Position numbers and translations under genes: made by a program. Under the pieces are notes generated by a model, which saw nothing but the letters and a program-made list of their open reading frames with translations, made no database searches and was not told where the DNA came from. Of a stretch of 51,458 nt of DNA, positions 6,732 through 15,489 are shown one piece after another. The DNA is from CAYNFT01 sp964396535 (GTDB taxonomy: Bacteria > Chloroflexota > Dehalococcoidia > Dehalococcoidales > UBA2162): NCBI GenBank assembly GCA_964396535.1, contig CAYNFT010000002.1, forward strand, positions 1 through 51,458. The letters run 5' to 3'. How positions within the stretch are numbered: position 1 is the stretch's first letter; every line of letters starts with the position of its first letter.

Positions 6732-7934
6732 TTAAACCCACCTTGTCCTTTTACTACGGCTCTTGCCGGAGGTGGGAGTGGGCATATGCTCCTCCACCAA
6801 GGAAGACTCCACCAGAGCCCAAAAATTCTCTCTATCGGCCATAGTTACCACCGCCTGCTCGTGGGCTTCAGATATTGCTACCGGGTAGCCGTGTCCCCGC
6901 TGGCACTGGTCCAGGACAAGACTATGGGTAAGGTTAAGTAAATTTTCGTCCCTGGCCACCCACTGCGGAACTTCAACCCTGGCTATTTCGTCCTCCAATC
7001 TGAGGTAGAAGAAATAGACCCAGTGCTCTCCATAGTGCTTCCGAACCACCGAAGACTGGCTCGTAAACAGCGCCGACCTCTCCCCCTGATTTAACAGGCT
7101 AGAGAAAAGCTCCCTGTCCTGAACACCAGCCACGGCATCGCATTCCCTTTTTTCACACTGCTGGCAGTGGCGGTCAGTGTCAAGGGGGTCATTGGGACAA
7201 ATAGCCACCCGCAGGGTATTGACCACGTCAGCGCTGCGAGGGAGGCTGATATAGCTGGCAAGGGCAAGCATTTTATCTTTGTTCTGTTTTCTGAGCTGGC
7301 TAAGATAGTTCAAAAAACCGTTTTTCAGCAGCATTTCACTGACAAACTCCGGGTAATCAGCCCCTAGCCCCCAGAGAATGAGAGTGCCGTCAAGCAGAGC
7401 CAGATTTGAGCTATCCGGCGGCAGCTCAGCCGCCAGCTCAACCAAGCGCCGGCACTCGTCCACACTGCGCTTGATACCTAAAAGAGCACCTTCTACCGGC
7501 TGTCCACGACCCTTGGTGCCAGCCGGAGCGATAACCAGGTCTTCATCCCCAGCATAAAGGCTGGGAAAACTATCAAGTATGGCATCTGGGCTGTCACCAT
7601 AACGAAGAACGACGCTCCCGATGTTTATCAGGTAGCACCTTGCTGAGCGGTGGCGGTCAACATCAATATGGGAGCCATCGGTAGCAATTACGGTGAATTC
7701 GGCAGGGAGGGGCGGTGCTTTATAGTGCTGGTCAAGCCCCTCAACTATATCAGCCACCAGCCAGGTAGTCCTGCTGGAAGCAATCTTCCTTTTCAGATTA
7801 TCAATGTCGTCAGCCTGGCTACGCAGGGTATCCAGAGCGTACTGAAGACGCTCCTGCCTCTCGTTGAGACCGGCTTTCAGCCTGGTAAGCATTTCCCCTA
7901 CCTGCGAAGCCACCTTGGTTAAATCTAACGACAT
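6732..7934 (-). CDS. nurA: NurA-domain nuclease
   Basis: 400 residues. The NurA core starts at VIATDGSHID (83-91, likely metal ligand D86), continues through LALLDGTLILWGL (178-190, D182), and ends near YPVAISEAHEQAVV close to the C-terminus. NurA is a manganese-dependent 5'-3' exonuclease and endonuclease that HerA loads on DNA ends. The N-terminal 75 residues look like a coiled coil. Four cysteines (C246, C257, C260, C265) form a possible metal site in the middle of the domain. At the first ATG, AGGGAG touches the start codon, which is unusually close; ATG at codon 13-15 is an alternative. It follows smsB by 26 bp. Confidence 0.8.
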   Translation of the reverse strand: MSLDLTKVASQVGEMLTRLKAGLNERQERLQYALDTLRSQADDIDNLKRKIASSRTTWLVADIVEGLDQHYKAPPLPAEFTVIATDGSHIDVDRHRSARCYLINIGSVVLRYGDSPDAILDSFPSLYAGDEDLVIAPAGTKGRGQPVEGALLGIKRSVDECRRLVELAAELPPDSSNLALLDGTLILWGLGADYPEFVSEMLLKNGFLNYLSQLRKQNKDKMLALASYISLPRSADVVNTLRVAICPNDPLDTDRHCQQCEKRECDAVAGVQDRELFSSLLNQGERSALFTSQSSVVRKHYGEHWVYFFYLRLEDEIARVEVPQWVARDENLLNLTHSLVLDQCQRGHGYPVAISEAHEQAVVTMADRENFWALVESSLVEEHMPTPTSGKSRSKRTRWV

Positions 7935-7960
7935 CTCCCTGGCACCATTTATGATTTAAA

Positions 7961-8917
7961 CTATCTCAGGATGCCCCTGACGATAACATCCACCGCCTCG
8001 CTCTCATCCAGCCCTCTTGCCATCAGTGTTTCTACCTGTCTCCGGTCAATACTACCTATGGCTGCCTCATGCGTTACCTTTGCCATCCCATTAGTTACCG
8101 AGACAATAGGTATTGCCCTGGCTACTGCCTCTGTCCCGTTAACCAGCTCCATACAATCAACATGCCCTCTGGCATAGGGAGCATTACCATAGGTTTCTCC
8201 CTTAACTTCAGCCTTAGCCCTATCGCTTAGCACCAGGCGGCTTTTAGCCATACCTCTGGCTCCCTCTCCATTGAGATAGATTTTCTCCCATATTTTTATA
8301 TCATCTTGCCCTTTCCCGTATGCCTTTACCACAAGTTCGGCAACAGCCTTCTCCTGACAGACTACCTCGAAATCGTAGTCCAGTTTACCAACCAGTCCCT
8401 GGCTTAAGGCGAAGGTGCTCTGCCAAACTCCGCCCTTGCCAACCTTAATCCTCGCCTTTGGAATTACCTCAATACCACCAGCCTCCCCATGATAATGGGT
8501 TTCCCTATAATCAAACCTGGCATTATTTCCAATCTCAATATCGGCGTCCATCTTGTGTATTACTTTGACGGCGTTGGGGAAGATACAGTGGGCAATTACA
8601 CTTACCTCGCTATTATCCTGAGCATTCACTTTCAAGATGATTTCCTGCAATCCTTCTTGAGGGAGAACGCCAAAACAAAGGTGGACGGGATGTTCTATCT
8701 TCGCTCCTTCTTCTACCAGTAAACGGACGTTAACACCGGTTTCCATCTCCTCTGTCTCGATTTTTAGCCCGCTAACTCCGTCAGCACCGAGAACTTTGTT
8801 CTCATGAATAACCAGCTTGGCTATATCCTTACTTACTAAAGAATTCCTGTCGCCGCCGGCCTTTTCATAGGCATCAACCATTCCCTCATATTCTTTCTCA
8901 ATTGAGCGACTAATCAT
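7961..8917 (-). CDS. smsB: SufB/SufD-family scaffold of a minimal Fe-S assembly system (SmsB-like)
   Basis: 318 residues, shorter than the usual SufB (about 450-480). It contains the beta-helix core, the DYRETHYHG region and a C-terminal helical domain with MAKVTHEAAIGSIDRRQVETLMARGL. SufB-type proteins are the scaffold on which Fe-S clusters are built, powered by SufC. It overlaps smsC by four bases (ATGA), so the two subunits are made in a fixed ratio. No sufD, sufS or sufU lies nearby, matching the two-gene SMS-type systems of archaea and anaerobes. The name follows that literature; the family call is firmer than the subtype. Confidence 0.85.
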   Translation of the reverse strand: MISRSIEKEYEGMVDAYEKAGGDRNSLVSKDIAKLVIHENKVLGADGVSGLKIETEEMETGVNVRLLVEEGAKIEHPVHLCFGVLPQEGLQEIILKVNAQDNSEVSVIAHCIFPNAVKVIHKMDADIEIGNNARFDYRETHYHGEAGGIEVIPKARIKVGKGGVWQSTFALSQGLVGKLDYDFEVVCQEKAVAELVVKAYGKGQDDIKIWEKIYLNGEGARGMAKSRLVLSDRAKAEVKGETYGNAPYARGHVDCMELVNGTEAVARAIPIVSVTNGMAKVTHEAAIGSIDRRQVETLMARGLDESEAVDVIVRGILR

Positions 8918-9669
8918 GATTTCTCACCCTTCTCTATCAATTCACTAAGGTTTTCATATATTGGTTTATTAATATGAGCACAGCTCTTACAATTCTCCTT
9001 GAACCACAAGCAGGTCTCTGCCGCTTCCCCGGTCGTCAGTATTGCGCCGGCGCACAGTACAGAAACCCTGTGAGCTATTTCCACCACCTGCTCACTATGG
9101 GTAATCAACAGCACCGATGTCCCCTGCTTATTCATCTCTACTATACCGTCTAGAATAGAGGGTAATGACACAATATCTATGCCGGAATCAGGCTCATCCA
9201 GTATAGCCAGTTTGGGTTGCATAGCTATAATAGAAGCCAGCTCTATCCTCTTTCTTTCACCACCACTCAGGGTATTATCAATGTCTCTATCCAAATACCG
9301 TTGAGGCTCCATCCCCACCATACGCAAACAATCATTAATGCGCTTAATCCCCGGATTATTACCGCTTAAGTCGAGGTAGTCCCGAACTGTCAACCCCTCA
9401 ATCCTGGCCGGCTCCTGCCAGGCCAGACTTATCCCCTTCTTTGCCCTTTGGGATACGGAGAGCCCGCTAATATCCTCACCCTCAAAAATAATCCTTCCCT
9501 CACTTGCCTTGTAGTTGTTTGACCCCATTACGAGGTAAGCAAGAGTGGTCTTTCCGGTGCCATTCTCCCCCAGCACCCCGTGTATTTCGCCCTTTTCAAC
9601 ATTTAAATTCAGACCATTTATTATTGGCTTGCCATTCAGCCTCAAAAAGAGATTCTCCACCTGTAGCAC
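8914..9669 (-). CDS. smsC: SufC-family ATPase of a minimal Fe-S assembly system (SmsC-like)
   Basis: 251 residues from the GTG at 9669, which has a perfect GGAGG seven bases upstream. An ATG at 9690 in the same frame would place that ribosome site inside the gene. Walker A is GENGTGKT (34-41), the ABC signature LSGGERKRIEL begins at 134, and Walker B runs into DEPDSGID (158-165). SufC is a soluble ABC-type ATPase that drives Fe-S assembly on SufB. The C-terminal tail has three cysteines (C220, C227, C230, as NCKSC), which ordinary SufC lacks as far as I know. It is the first gene of the long minus-strand cluster, with a possible Rrf2-type operator 50 bp upstream. Confidence 0.9.
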   Translation of the reverse strand: MLQVENLFLRLNGKPIINGLNLNVEKGEIHGVLGENGTGKTTLAYLVMGSNNYKASEGRIIFEGEDISGLSVSQRAKKGISLAWQEPARIEGLTVRDYLDLSGNNPGIKRINDCLRMVGMEPQRYLDRDIDNTLSGGERKRIELASIIAMQPKLAILDEPDSGIDIVSLPSILDGIVEMNKQGTSVLLITHSEQVVEIAHRVSVLCAGAILTTGEAAETCLWFKENCKSCAHINKPIYENLSELIEKGEKS

Positions 9670-9719
9670 GCTATCACCTCCAATCTCCAAACTGGGGAGC
9701 CACCCGGTTTTTCAGAATA

Positions 9720-9745
9720 ATACAGGTCACCCTACCTTCAAGTAT
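9720..9745 (-). promoter_or_regulatory. Possible IscR/Rrf2-type operator upstream of smsCB
   Basis: Read on the minus strand, this 26-bp stretch begins ATACTTGA and ends ACCTGTAT. The left half matches the first eight positions of the E. coli IscR type 1 consensus (ATASYYGA); the right half matches only in part. An inner AGGT-AGGGTG-ACCT dyad is also present. The location, 50 bp ahead of an Fe-S assembly operon, is where such a site is expected. The match is imperfect. Confidence 0.35.
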
Positions 9746-9788
9746 AATGAATCGAACCAATGAACTCAAGCAATACCCAAAGATTCTT

Positions 9789-9880
9789 ATTAACCCAAAC
9801 CCCTTAGTCCCCCTCTCCTTAAAAGGAGAGGGGGAAGAGTTTGTAAGAGAGGCTTCGCCTCTCTTTAACTCTCCTTAGAC
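9789..9880. repeat. GC-rich double-hairpin repeat, copy 6
   Basis: It lies between smsC and the divergent exporter gene. Hairpin 1 is CCCCCTCTCCTT-AAA-AGGAGAGGGGG and hairpin 2 AGAGAGGC-TTC-GCCTCTCT, ending CTCTCCTTAG. Both hairpins use AT-for-GC variants that keep pairing. Confidence 0.8.
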
Positions 9881-9911
9881 TGGTATGTTACAATCTAATG
9901 GAGGTGCGCCT

Positions 9912-10523
9912 GTGCTCCCCATTCTGGCAAGCGTGTTTGTAATTTCACTATCAGGGGTAATGATACCCGGCCCGATGTTTGCCGTGACGGTGGCTAAAAG
10001 CTATCGGTCACCATGGGCCAGCACTCAGTTAGCTATCGGTCATGCCGTAATAGAAATTCCCCTGATATTGCTAATATACTTCGGCTTTGCTCGATTCTTT
10101 GAAAATAACACCGTGCAGCTAGTACTGAGCTTGCTCGGCGGCGCTATGATTATATGGATGGGTATAGCTATGTTTCGAGCCAGGGCTGAGGTTGTTCAGA
10201 GAGGCAATGATTTACCCTATAACGCCTTTGTTGCCGGTATCCTCACCAGCGGGCTCAACCCCTACTTCCTGCTGTGGTGGGCGGCCGTCGGCAGTATGCT
10301 GTTGATGAAATTCCTAGACTTCGGCACAACAGGATTAATCGCGTTTATTCTTGTCCACTGGATGTGCGACCTGGCCTGGCTTTCGGTAGTTTCGCTCCTG
10401 ATTCATAAAACTCAGACGCTCTGGGGAAGGAAAGCGCAAGAGGGAATATTCATTATCTGCAGCCTGTTGCTCATCGGCTTTGGCGGCTGGTTTCTGGTAT
10501 CAGGTATCCGGATTATGATATAG
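9912..10523 (+). CDS. LysE/RhtB-family amino-acid exporter
   Basis: 203 residues from the GTG at 9912, which has GGAGGTGCGCC directly upstream. An ATG at 9885 in frame would bury that site. About six membrane spans are visible, starting LPILASVFVISLSG. The family signature around PGPMFAVTVAKS lies early, and a central GLNPYFLLWW matches the conserved asparagine-proline of the fourth span. Members export amino acids or other small molecules; the substrate is unknown. It stands alone on the plus strand between two minus-strand clusters and converges on the CDF gene. Confidence 0.88.
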   Translation: MLPILASVFVISLSGVMIPGPMFAVTVAKSYRSPWASTQLAIGHAVIEIPLILLIYFGFARFFENNTVQLVLSLLGGAMIIWMGIAMFRARAEVVQRGNDLPYNAFVAGILTSGLNPYFLLWWAAVGSMLLMKFLDFGTTGLIAFILVHWMCDLAWLSVVSLLIHKTQTLWGRKAQEGIFIICSLLLIGFGGWFLVSGIRIMI

Positions 10524-10610
10524 GTAGCTGTTATTCAGTATCAGTCTTTTGTCGACCAGATGTCACATTTATACGAAGGCTGCAAGCGGAAACAAGACAT
10601 TGCTCACACT

Positions 10611-11471
10611 CTATGTTGAAGGTTCAACATGAATAGTTACACTGGAATTAGCTAGCCTGCTTTTTATATCATCCTCCAAATGGTCGCATATCTGGTGCGC
10701 CTCTTCCAAACTGGCATTCCTGGGCAGCGTTAAGTGAAGGTCAATGAAGCGCTGACTTCCCGCCTTACGGGTACGTAATTTATGGAAACCGGCTAGCTGT
10801 GCAGTGTGCTCCCTGATGATAGCGACTATTTCATCCTCCTCTTCCTTGGGTAATCTCGTGTCCATCAGACCAGTAAATGACTTCCTAATCGTAAGGTAGG
10901 CAGTTCTGGCAATTATTGCAGATACTAAAAGAGCAACGATGGGATCAAGTATACTAATCCCTGTCAGCCTTACTAGAATTAGCCCGACCAGGACTGCGAC
11001 TGAGCTAAATACATCGGCAGACATGTCACGAGCAGTTGCTTCCAAAGCTACAGAATCAGTAGCACGGGATACTCTTAATGCATGCCAAGAAACAACCGTA
11101 TTTACCACAATTGCCGCTGCCGTTACATAAATCCCTACCGTAACTAATTCTACAGTTCCCCCGGTAATCAGCTTTCTTATTGCCTGATAAAAAATTGTGC
11201 CGGCGGCAATAAATATCAAGCCCGCTATGATACCGCTGGCGATATTCTCCGCCTTACCATGTCCGAAGGCATGCTCCTCATCAGCCGGTCTACCTGCAAC
11301 CTTGATGCCAATATAACCGATAACTACCCCCGATAGGTCAATAACACTATGAACGGCATCAGCCACGATAGCTATGCTCCCCGTAATGATACCGGCAACC
11401 ACTTTCATGGCAATCAACACGCAAATAGCCAGAATAGACAGTTTAGCAACGCTCTCTTTAGTAGATAACAT
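10611..11471 (-). CDS. Cation diffusion facilitator (CDF) metal/proton antiporter
   Basis: 286 residues with six predicted spans and a C-terminal cytoplasmic domain of about 85 residues. Span 2 has D38-x-x-H41-x-x-x-D45 and span 5 has ARDMSADVF with two aspartates four apart; these form the transport metal site. CDF proteins export zinc, iron, manganese or cadmium in exchange for protons. An HxxxD in span 2 usually means zinc and DxxxD manganese or iron; this mix does not decide the metal. It is the last gene after secF (12 bp gap), probably co-transcribed with secDF. Confidence 0.92.
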   Translation of the reverse strand: MLSTKESVAKLSILAICVLIAMKVVAGIITGSIAIVADAVHSVIDLSGVVIGYIGIKVAGRPADEEHAFGHGKAENIASGIIAGLIFIAAGTIFYQAIRKLITGGTVELVTVGIYVTAAAIVVNTVVSWHALRVSRATDSVALEATARDMSADVFSSVAVLVGLILVRLTGISILDPIVALLVSAIIARTAYLTIRKSFTGLMDTRLPKEEEDEIVAIIREHTAQLAGFHKLRTRKAGSQRFIDLHLTLPRNASLEEAHQICDHLEDDIKSRLANSSVTIHVEPST

Positions 11472-11483
11472 GATTTATGCCCT

Positions 11484-12404
11484 TTAGCTTTGGCGCTTGA
11501 CAACAGTAGCCCACGGAATAAATCTGCCCCATCCTCCCTTTCTCCAGACCACCAGCAGCGAAGGAGCGATAAAGAGCGAGCTATAGGTTCCGGCAATGAT
11601 GCCAATCAATAGAACTACGGCGAAATTCTGAATTGCTGTCCCAACAAAGAGCAACAGGGCTAATACGACAAATAATGTGGTTAAGCTCGTATTCAAGGAA
11701 CGACTCATGGTCTCAACCAGACTATTATTAACCACAACCTCAAAGTCAGCCCTTGTATCCCTGGTCAAATTCTCGCGTATTCTATCAAAAACAACTACGG
11801 TATTATTCACACTATAACCAATGACAGCCAGTATACCTATAACAAACTTCAAATCAATTTCCCAGCCAAATAAACCGCCGAGAATGGAAAAGACACCTAA
11901 TGCTACCAGAGTATCGTGGAGCAGGGCTATTACGGCACAGGTACCATAATGGAAGGGGTTCGGCATCCTACGAAACGCCCAGGCAATATAAAGCAGTATG
12001 CCGACAGCAGCCACAGCTACAGCAATAGCCGCATTCCGTGTTGTTTCAGCAGCCACCATTTCACTAACGTCGTCAAATTCCCTAACGTTGAGAGTCTCGA
12101 AAGTAGAGGTCAGGTCAGCCTCTAACTCAGTCTTGTCCTTAGAACTCAACCTTGGTAAACGAACTAAGAACTCGTCTTCTCCGACACGTTGAATAATGAC
12201 ATTGGCATAGCCCAAACTAGCCAGTTCCTCTTCCAGCTCACCTTTATCTACTTTCTTTTCGAAGCCAACCGTCATTACCGAACCACTACTGAATTCAACC
12301 CCCGCTTTGAGGCCAAAGACCGCCAGAGAGATAACACAAACGAGTATCACCACACCGGCAATAATAAAGAACCAGAGCCTTTTGCCAATTATATTAAACA
12401 TCAT
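11484..12404 (-). CDS. secF: Protein translocase subunit SecF
   Basis: 306 residues from the ATG at 12404, which overlaps the secD stop (ATGA). A longer frame to 12434 lies wholly inside secD and is not needed. Six membrane spans are visible: the first at the N-terminus, then a periplasmic loop of about 100 residues, then five. The conserved span-5 motif GYSVNNTVVVFDRIREN is present. SecF with SecD uses proton motive force to help pull proteins out of the SecYEG channel. The frame-sharing junction ensures equal subunit levels. Confidence 0.96.
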   Translation of the reverse strand: MMFNIIGKRLWFFIIAGVVILVCVISLAVFGLKAGVEFSSGSVMTVGFEKKVDKGELEEELASLGYANVIIQRVGEDEFLVRLPRLSSKDKTELEADLTSTFETLNVREFDDVSEMVAAETTRNAAIAVAVAAVGILLYIAWAFRRMPNPFHYGTCAVIALLHDTLVALGVFSILGGLFGWEIDLKFVIGILAVIGYSVNNTVVVFDRIRENLTRDTRADFEVVVNNSLVETMSRSLNTSLTTLFVVLALLLFVGTAIQNFAVVLLIGIIAGTYSSLFIAPSLLVVWRKGGWGRFIPWATVVKRQS

Positions 12405-13747
12405 TTCTTTCCCAGATGAGGGCTGAACAGCCACGTTCGCTGCGCCAAGGGACCACCTATGAATAGGCGCAGCAATGTTCGAGTAACTACAATAGCAGTA
12501 AACATGCTTACCACCACACCGATGGCTAGGGTAAGAGCAAAACCCTGTACCGGAGCACTGGCGACAATGCTACTGCCTAACCAAAAGAGAATAAAACAGA
12601 CAATAAGGGTAGTTACATTGCCATCACGAATCGCTGTCCAGGCACGATTAAAACCAGCCTCAATAGCTGCCCCTAACGTTCGCCCCTCTCTAAGTTCTTC
12701 CTTCATCCGCTCAAAGATGAGCACATTGGCATCTACCGCCATACCTATGGACAGGATAAAGCCACCCAGCCCAGCCAGAGTAAGGGTGAAACCCGGCCAT
12801 AATTTGAATATTGCCAATACCAGCACCCCGTAAAAAATCAACGCCAGGCTGGCTAAAAATCCAGACAGGCGGTAGTAGAAAACTATAAACAGCATGACTA
12901 TTACTATGCCAATCAGCCCTGCCTTAACACTCATTCCAACGAAATCAGAGCCCAGTATGGGCGATACTGTTTGGTCATAAATTATTTCCAGGGGCACCGG
13001 CAAACGACCAAAGTTCAATTGCCCGGATAACCGGGTAGCATCATTCAAGGTCAATCCCGTAATTACACCCCTATCTACAATTGTCGACTGAACAGTGGGA
13101 GCAACAGGCCTGCCATCATCCCCTCGCAGAGCATCATCACCGTCAAAAATAGCCAGCGGCTCACCAATGAGCCGACTGGTAATTTCTTCAGATAACTGGC
13201 TCCCTTCCTTATCCCATTCAAAGTGAAGCTCTATTCTGCCATAATCGTCTCTGCCCACCTGTGTGTTTGTCTTGAAGTAGCGGCTGGTCAGTTCCTTTTC
13301 CTCGCCGCTAATGTTAGCGGTAGCTGGCTTCCATTTGCCCAGCTCATTCTCCCACCTGGCCATTTCATTATCGGTGGTCAGTTCCCCAAACTCAAGTATG
13401 TCAACACGAGCAAGCCTCTCCTTTTCCTTATCGGTAATGTCGACTCCTGGCAGTTCAACCACAATTCTATCGTCACCCTGTATCTGGATAACTGGCTCGG
13501 TTACCCCCAGTGGGTTAACCCGGTTCTCCAGCACTGCCTTCGCCCCCTCCAGAGCACTATCCCGGTCACCCGGCTCAATTGAAGACAGGTCAGCCTGATA
13601 AACGACATGAATGCCACCCTGCAAATCCAATCCCAGCCTTACTCCTCTCTTTCCCAGTATCCCCTCTTCAATAGGCAAAACTACCAGTGTGGCCAGGGTG
13701 AAAATTATCAATACTATTATGAAAAGCAGCGTATTTCTTCTAATCAT
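12401..13747 (-). CDS. secD: Protein translocase subunit SecD
   Basis: 448 residues. One N-terminal span is followed by GVRLGLDLQGGIHVVYQADL (the conserved D1 motif), a periplasmic P1 region with LENRVNPLGVTEPVIQ, and five C-terminal spans. The last part includes SIGMAVDANVLIFERMKEELREG, the hallmark proton-path motif. The ATG at 13747 lies 48 bp after cca on the same strand. Length and motifs are normal. It works with SecF, with which it overlaps by four bases. Confidence 0.96.
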   Translation of the reverse strand: MIRRNTLLFIIVLIIFTLATLVVLPIEEGILGKRGVRLGLDLQGGIHVVYQADLSSIEPGDRDSALEGAKAVLENRVNPLGVTEPVIQIQGDDRIVVELPGVDITDKEKERLARVDILEFGELTTDNEMARWENELGKWKPATANISGEEKELTSRYFKTNTQVGRDDYGRIELHFEWDKEGSQLSEEITSRLIGEPLAIFDGDDALRGDDGRPVAPTVQSTIVDRGVITGLTLNDATRLSGQLNFGRLPVPLEIIYDQTVSPILGSDFVGMSVKAGLIGIVIVMLFIVFYYRLSGFLASLALIFYGVLVLAIFKLWPGFTLTLAGLGGFILSIGMAVDANVLIFERMKEELREGRTLGAAIEAGFNRAWTAIRDGNVTTLIVCFILFWLGSSIVASAPVQGFALTLAIGVVVSMFTAIVVTRTLLRLFIGGPLAQRTWLFSPHLGKK

Positions 13748-13795
13748 ACTTTCCCTACTCTATCAAAGGAAATTCGAATGGCTCCGCCCACCCTT

Positions 13796-15358
13796 TCAAT
13801 TCTGTCCCTTCCCTTCTTTTAAGGAACGAAGCGAGGCCACTAATCTATCAATAAAGGACAGTACCTCCTCTCTGGTAGCTACCTCCCCTGAGGCTTGGGC
13901 TTCACGCACCGCCTCCAGCACTTCTCCAACTTCGGGTCCCGGACTCATACCAAAGATACTGATTATATCATATCCGTCAACCAGCTTGGGAGGGTGAACT
14001 ATATTTTCTTGCTCAAAATGCTGTCTGATTACATAATCGACCTTTTGAGCGTGCTTCCGCCAGCTAGCCATATCCAGGTTGGGACCTCTTGTGGCCAGGT
14101 GGTCAGCCAGGCTCAGGAAAAGTATATCAAGACCAGCCTCCCCGGTATCACGAAAATATCGGTAAATAGCCCTATGAGTTGGAATTTCATCATCATTACT
14201 CATCTGTCCCGGCCGAAGGTGATACTTCACTTCAGTCTCTACCAGCTTTACCTCTTTAGCGCTAAACCTCAGCCTTTCCAGCATATTCGCTGCTATGGCT
14301 GCCCCTTCATTAGCATGTCCTAAAAAACGCATCCGTCCACCAGCCTCAATAGCTTTAGTTTGAGGTTTACTAACGTCATGAAGGAGCGCCGCCAGTTTAA
14401 GCAGTAACCTTCTGTTGCTACCACTATTAACCTCCTGACCAAAGTGCTTAGCCAATACTACTGACCATGGAACGGCAGCCAGGACCTCTCCACTAGCATA
14501 CTCCCAGTCCCCATGCCTGAGCAAAAAGTCGACAGCAATCACCGTCTTAAGAGAGTGTTCAAAAACATTCCAGAAGTGCTCTTTGGGTTGCTCAACGCCC
14601 TTTGTCTCGCCTAATTCTGGAAACAAAGCCGTCAGTAAGCTCAGTTCATCAAGGTAGGCTAAAAATTGTCTATCACCAGGAACGTTCAGCAACCGCAGAA
14701 GCTCTTCTCTTACTCGCTCACCAGCTACATTAGCTATAAGGTGAGAATAGTGCCGAATTAGAGCCTCAGTCTTCTTATCAATACTGAAACCAAGCTCGGC
14801 AGCCAGACGCACTGCCCGCAATAAGCGCACCGCATCCGAAGCGAAGGCTTTCTCAGCAACTACCCGAATTATACCATGACGAAGGTCATCCCAGCCATTC
14901 AAAGGGTCTATAAGCTGGACATCAGAAAAAACCTTAACCACTTGGGTAAGGTTAACTGCCATAGCATCTATAGTGAAATCACGCCTTGCCAGGTCCTGCT
15001 CAATGCTACCTGTAAATGTGGAGAAATCAATCACACCTTGAATGCCGGGTGAAGGTGCTTCCCTATCAACCAGAACCACCCTGCCCACCCTATTTACCCT
15101 ATCCAATAGAACATACTTACCACCAAGAGCAGTGGCTACCTCGGGGGCAACTTCTAGGGCATTCTGCGCTACGGCAATATCAATATCAGCCGTATCCCGC
15201 CCCAGCAACACATCGCGCACAAAGCCACCAACGACATATGACTCAATCTCTTGGCTGACAAGAAAATTTCCTACCTTGCTTAGTAGTAACCAGACTTCTG
15301 ACTTCATTAGTCTGCGGAAAGAGTCTTCCAGGTCCACTTCAGCAAAGCTCATTCTCAT
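13796..15358 (-). CDS. cca: tRNA nucleotidyltransferase / poly(A) polymerase-type protein with HD domain
   Basis: 520 residues. The nucleotidyltransferase head has YVVGGFVRDVLLG (41-53) and the metal-binding D58-x-D60. RRDFTIDAMA is at 125-134 and RLLRAVRLAAELGF at 178-191, all class II CCA-adding enzyme motifs. An HD phosphohydrolase-like domain follows, with LLHDVSKPQTK (HD at 327-328). CCA-adding enzymes build or repair the 3' CCA of tRNAs. Two possible starts lie six bases apart (15358 and 15352); GAGGG suits the second better. Some class II members only add CC or A, which sequence alone cannot settle. First gene of the cca-secD-secF-CDF run. Confidence 0.88.
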   Translation of the reverse strand: MRMSFAEVDLEDSFRRLMKSEVWLLLSKVGNFLVSQEIESYVVGGFVRDVLLGRDTADIDIAVAQNALEVAPEVATALGGKYVLLDRVNRVGRVVLVDREAPSPGIQGVIDFSTFTGSIEQDLARRDFTIDAMAVNLTQVVKVFSDVQLIDPLNGWDDLRHGIIRVVAEKAFASDAVRLLRAVRLAAELGFSIDKKTEALIRHYSHLIANVAGERVREELLRLLNVPGDRQFLAYLDELSLLTALFPELGETKGVEQPKEHFWNVFEHSLKTVIAVDFLLRHGDWEYASGEVLAAVPWSVVLAKHFGQEVNSGSNRRLLLKLAALLHDVSKPQTKAIEAGGRMRFLGHANEGAAIAANMLERLRFSAKEVKLVETEVKYHLRPGQMSNDDEIPTHRAIYRYFRDTGEAGLDILFLSLADHLATRGPNLDMASWRKHAQKVDYVIRQHFEQENIVHPPKLVDGYDIISIFGMSPGPEVGEVLEAVREAQASGEVATREEVLSFIDRLVASLRSLKEGKGQN

Positions 15359-15430
15359 AACCCTCGACTTTTATCTCCACGCAAAAACTATACTACCGCT
15401 GAATTAATTTATCAAGGGAAACTAAAGTAC

Positions 15431-15459
15431 TTGACAAATGGCATATTTATCGCTATAAT
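15431..15459 (+). promoter_or_regulatory. Consensus sigma-70 promoter
   Basis: TTGACA at 15431-15436 and TATAAT at 15454-15459 are both perfect matches, with the ideal 17-bp spacer. The site drives the helix-turn-helix gene at 15490, giving a leader of about 24 bases. Confidence 0.85.
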
Positions 15460-15489
15460 TTTGCCATAAGTCATCGCAGAGGCATTGCT

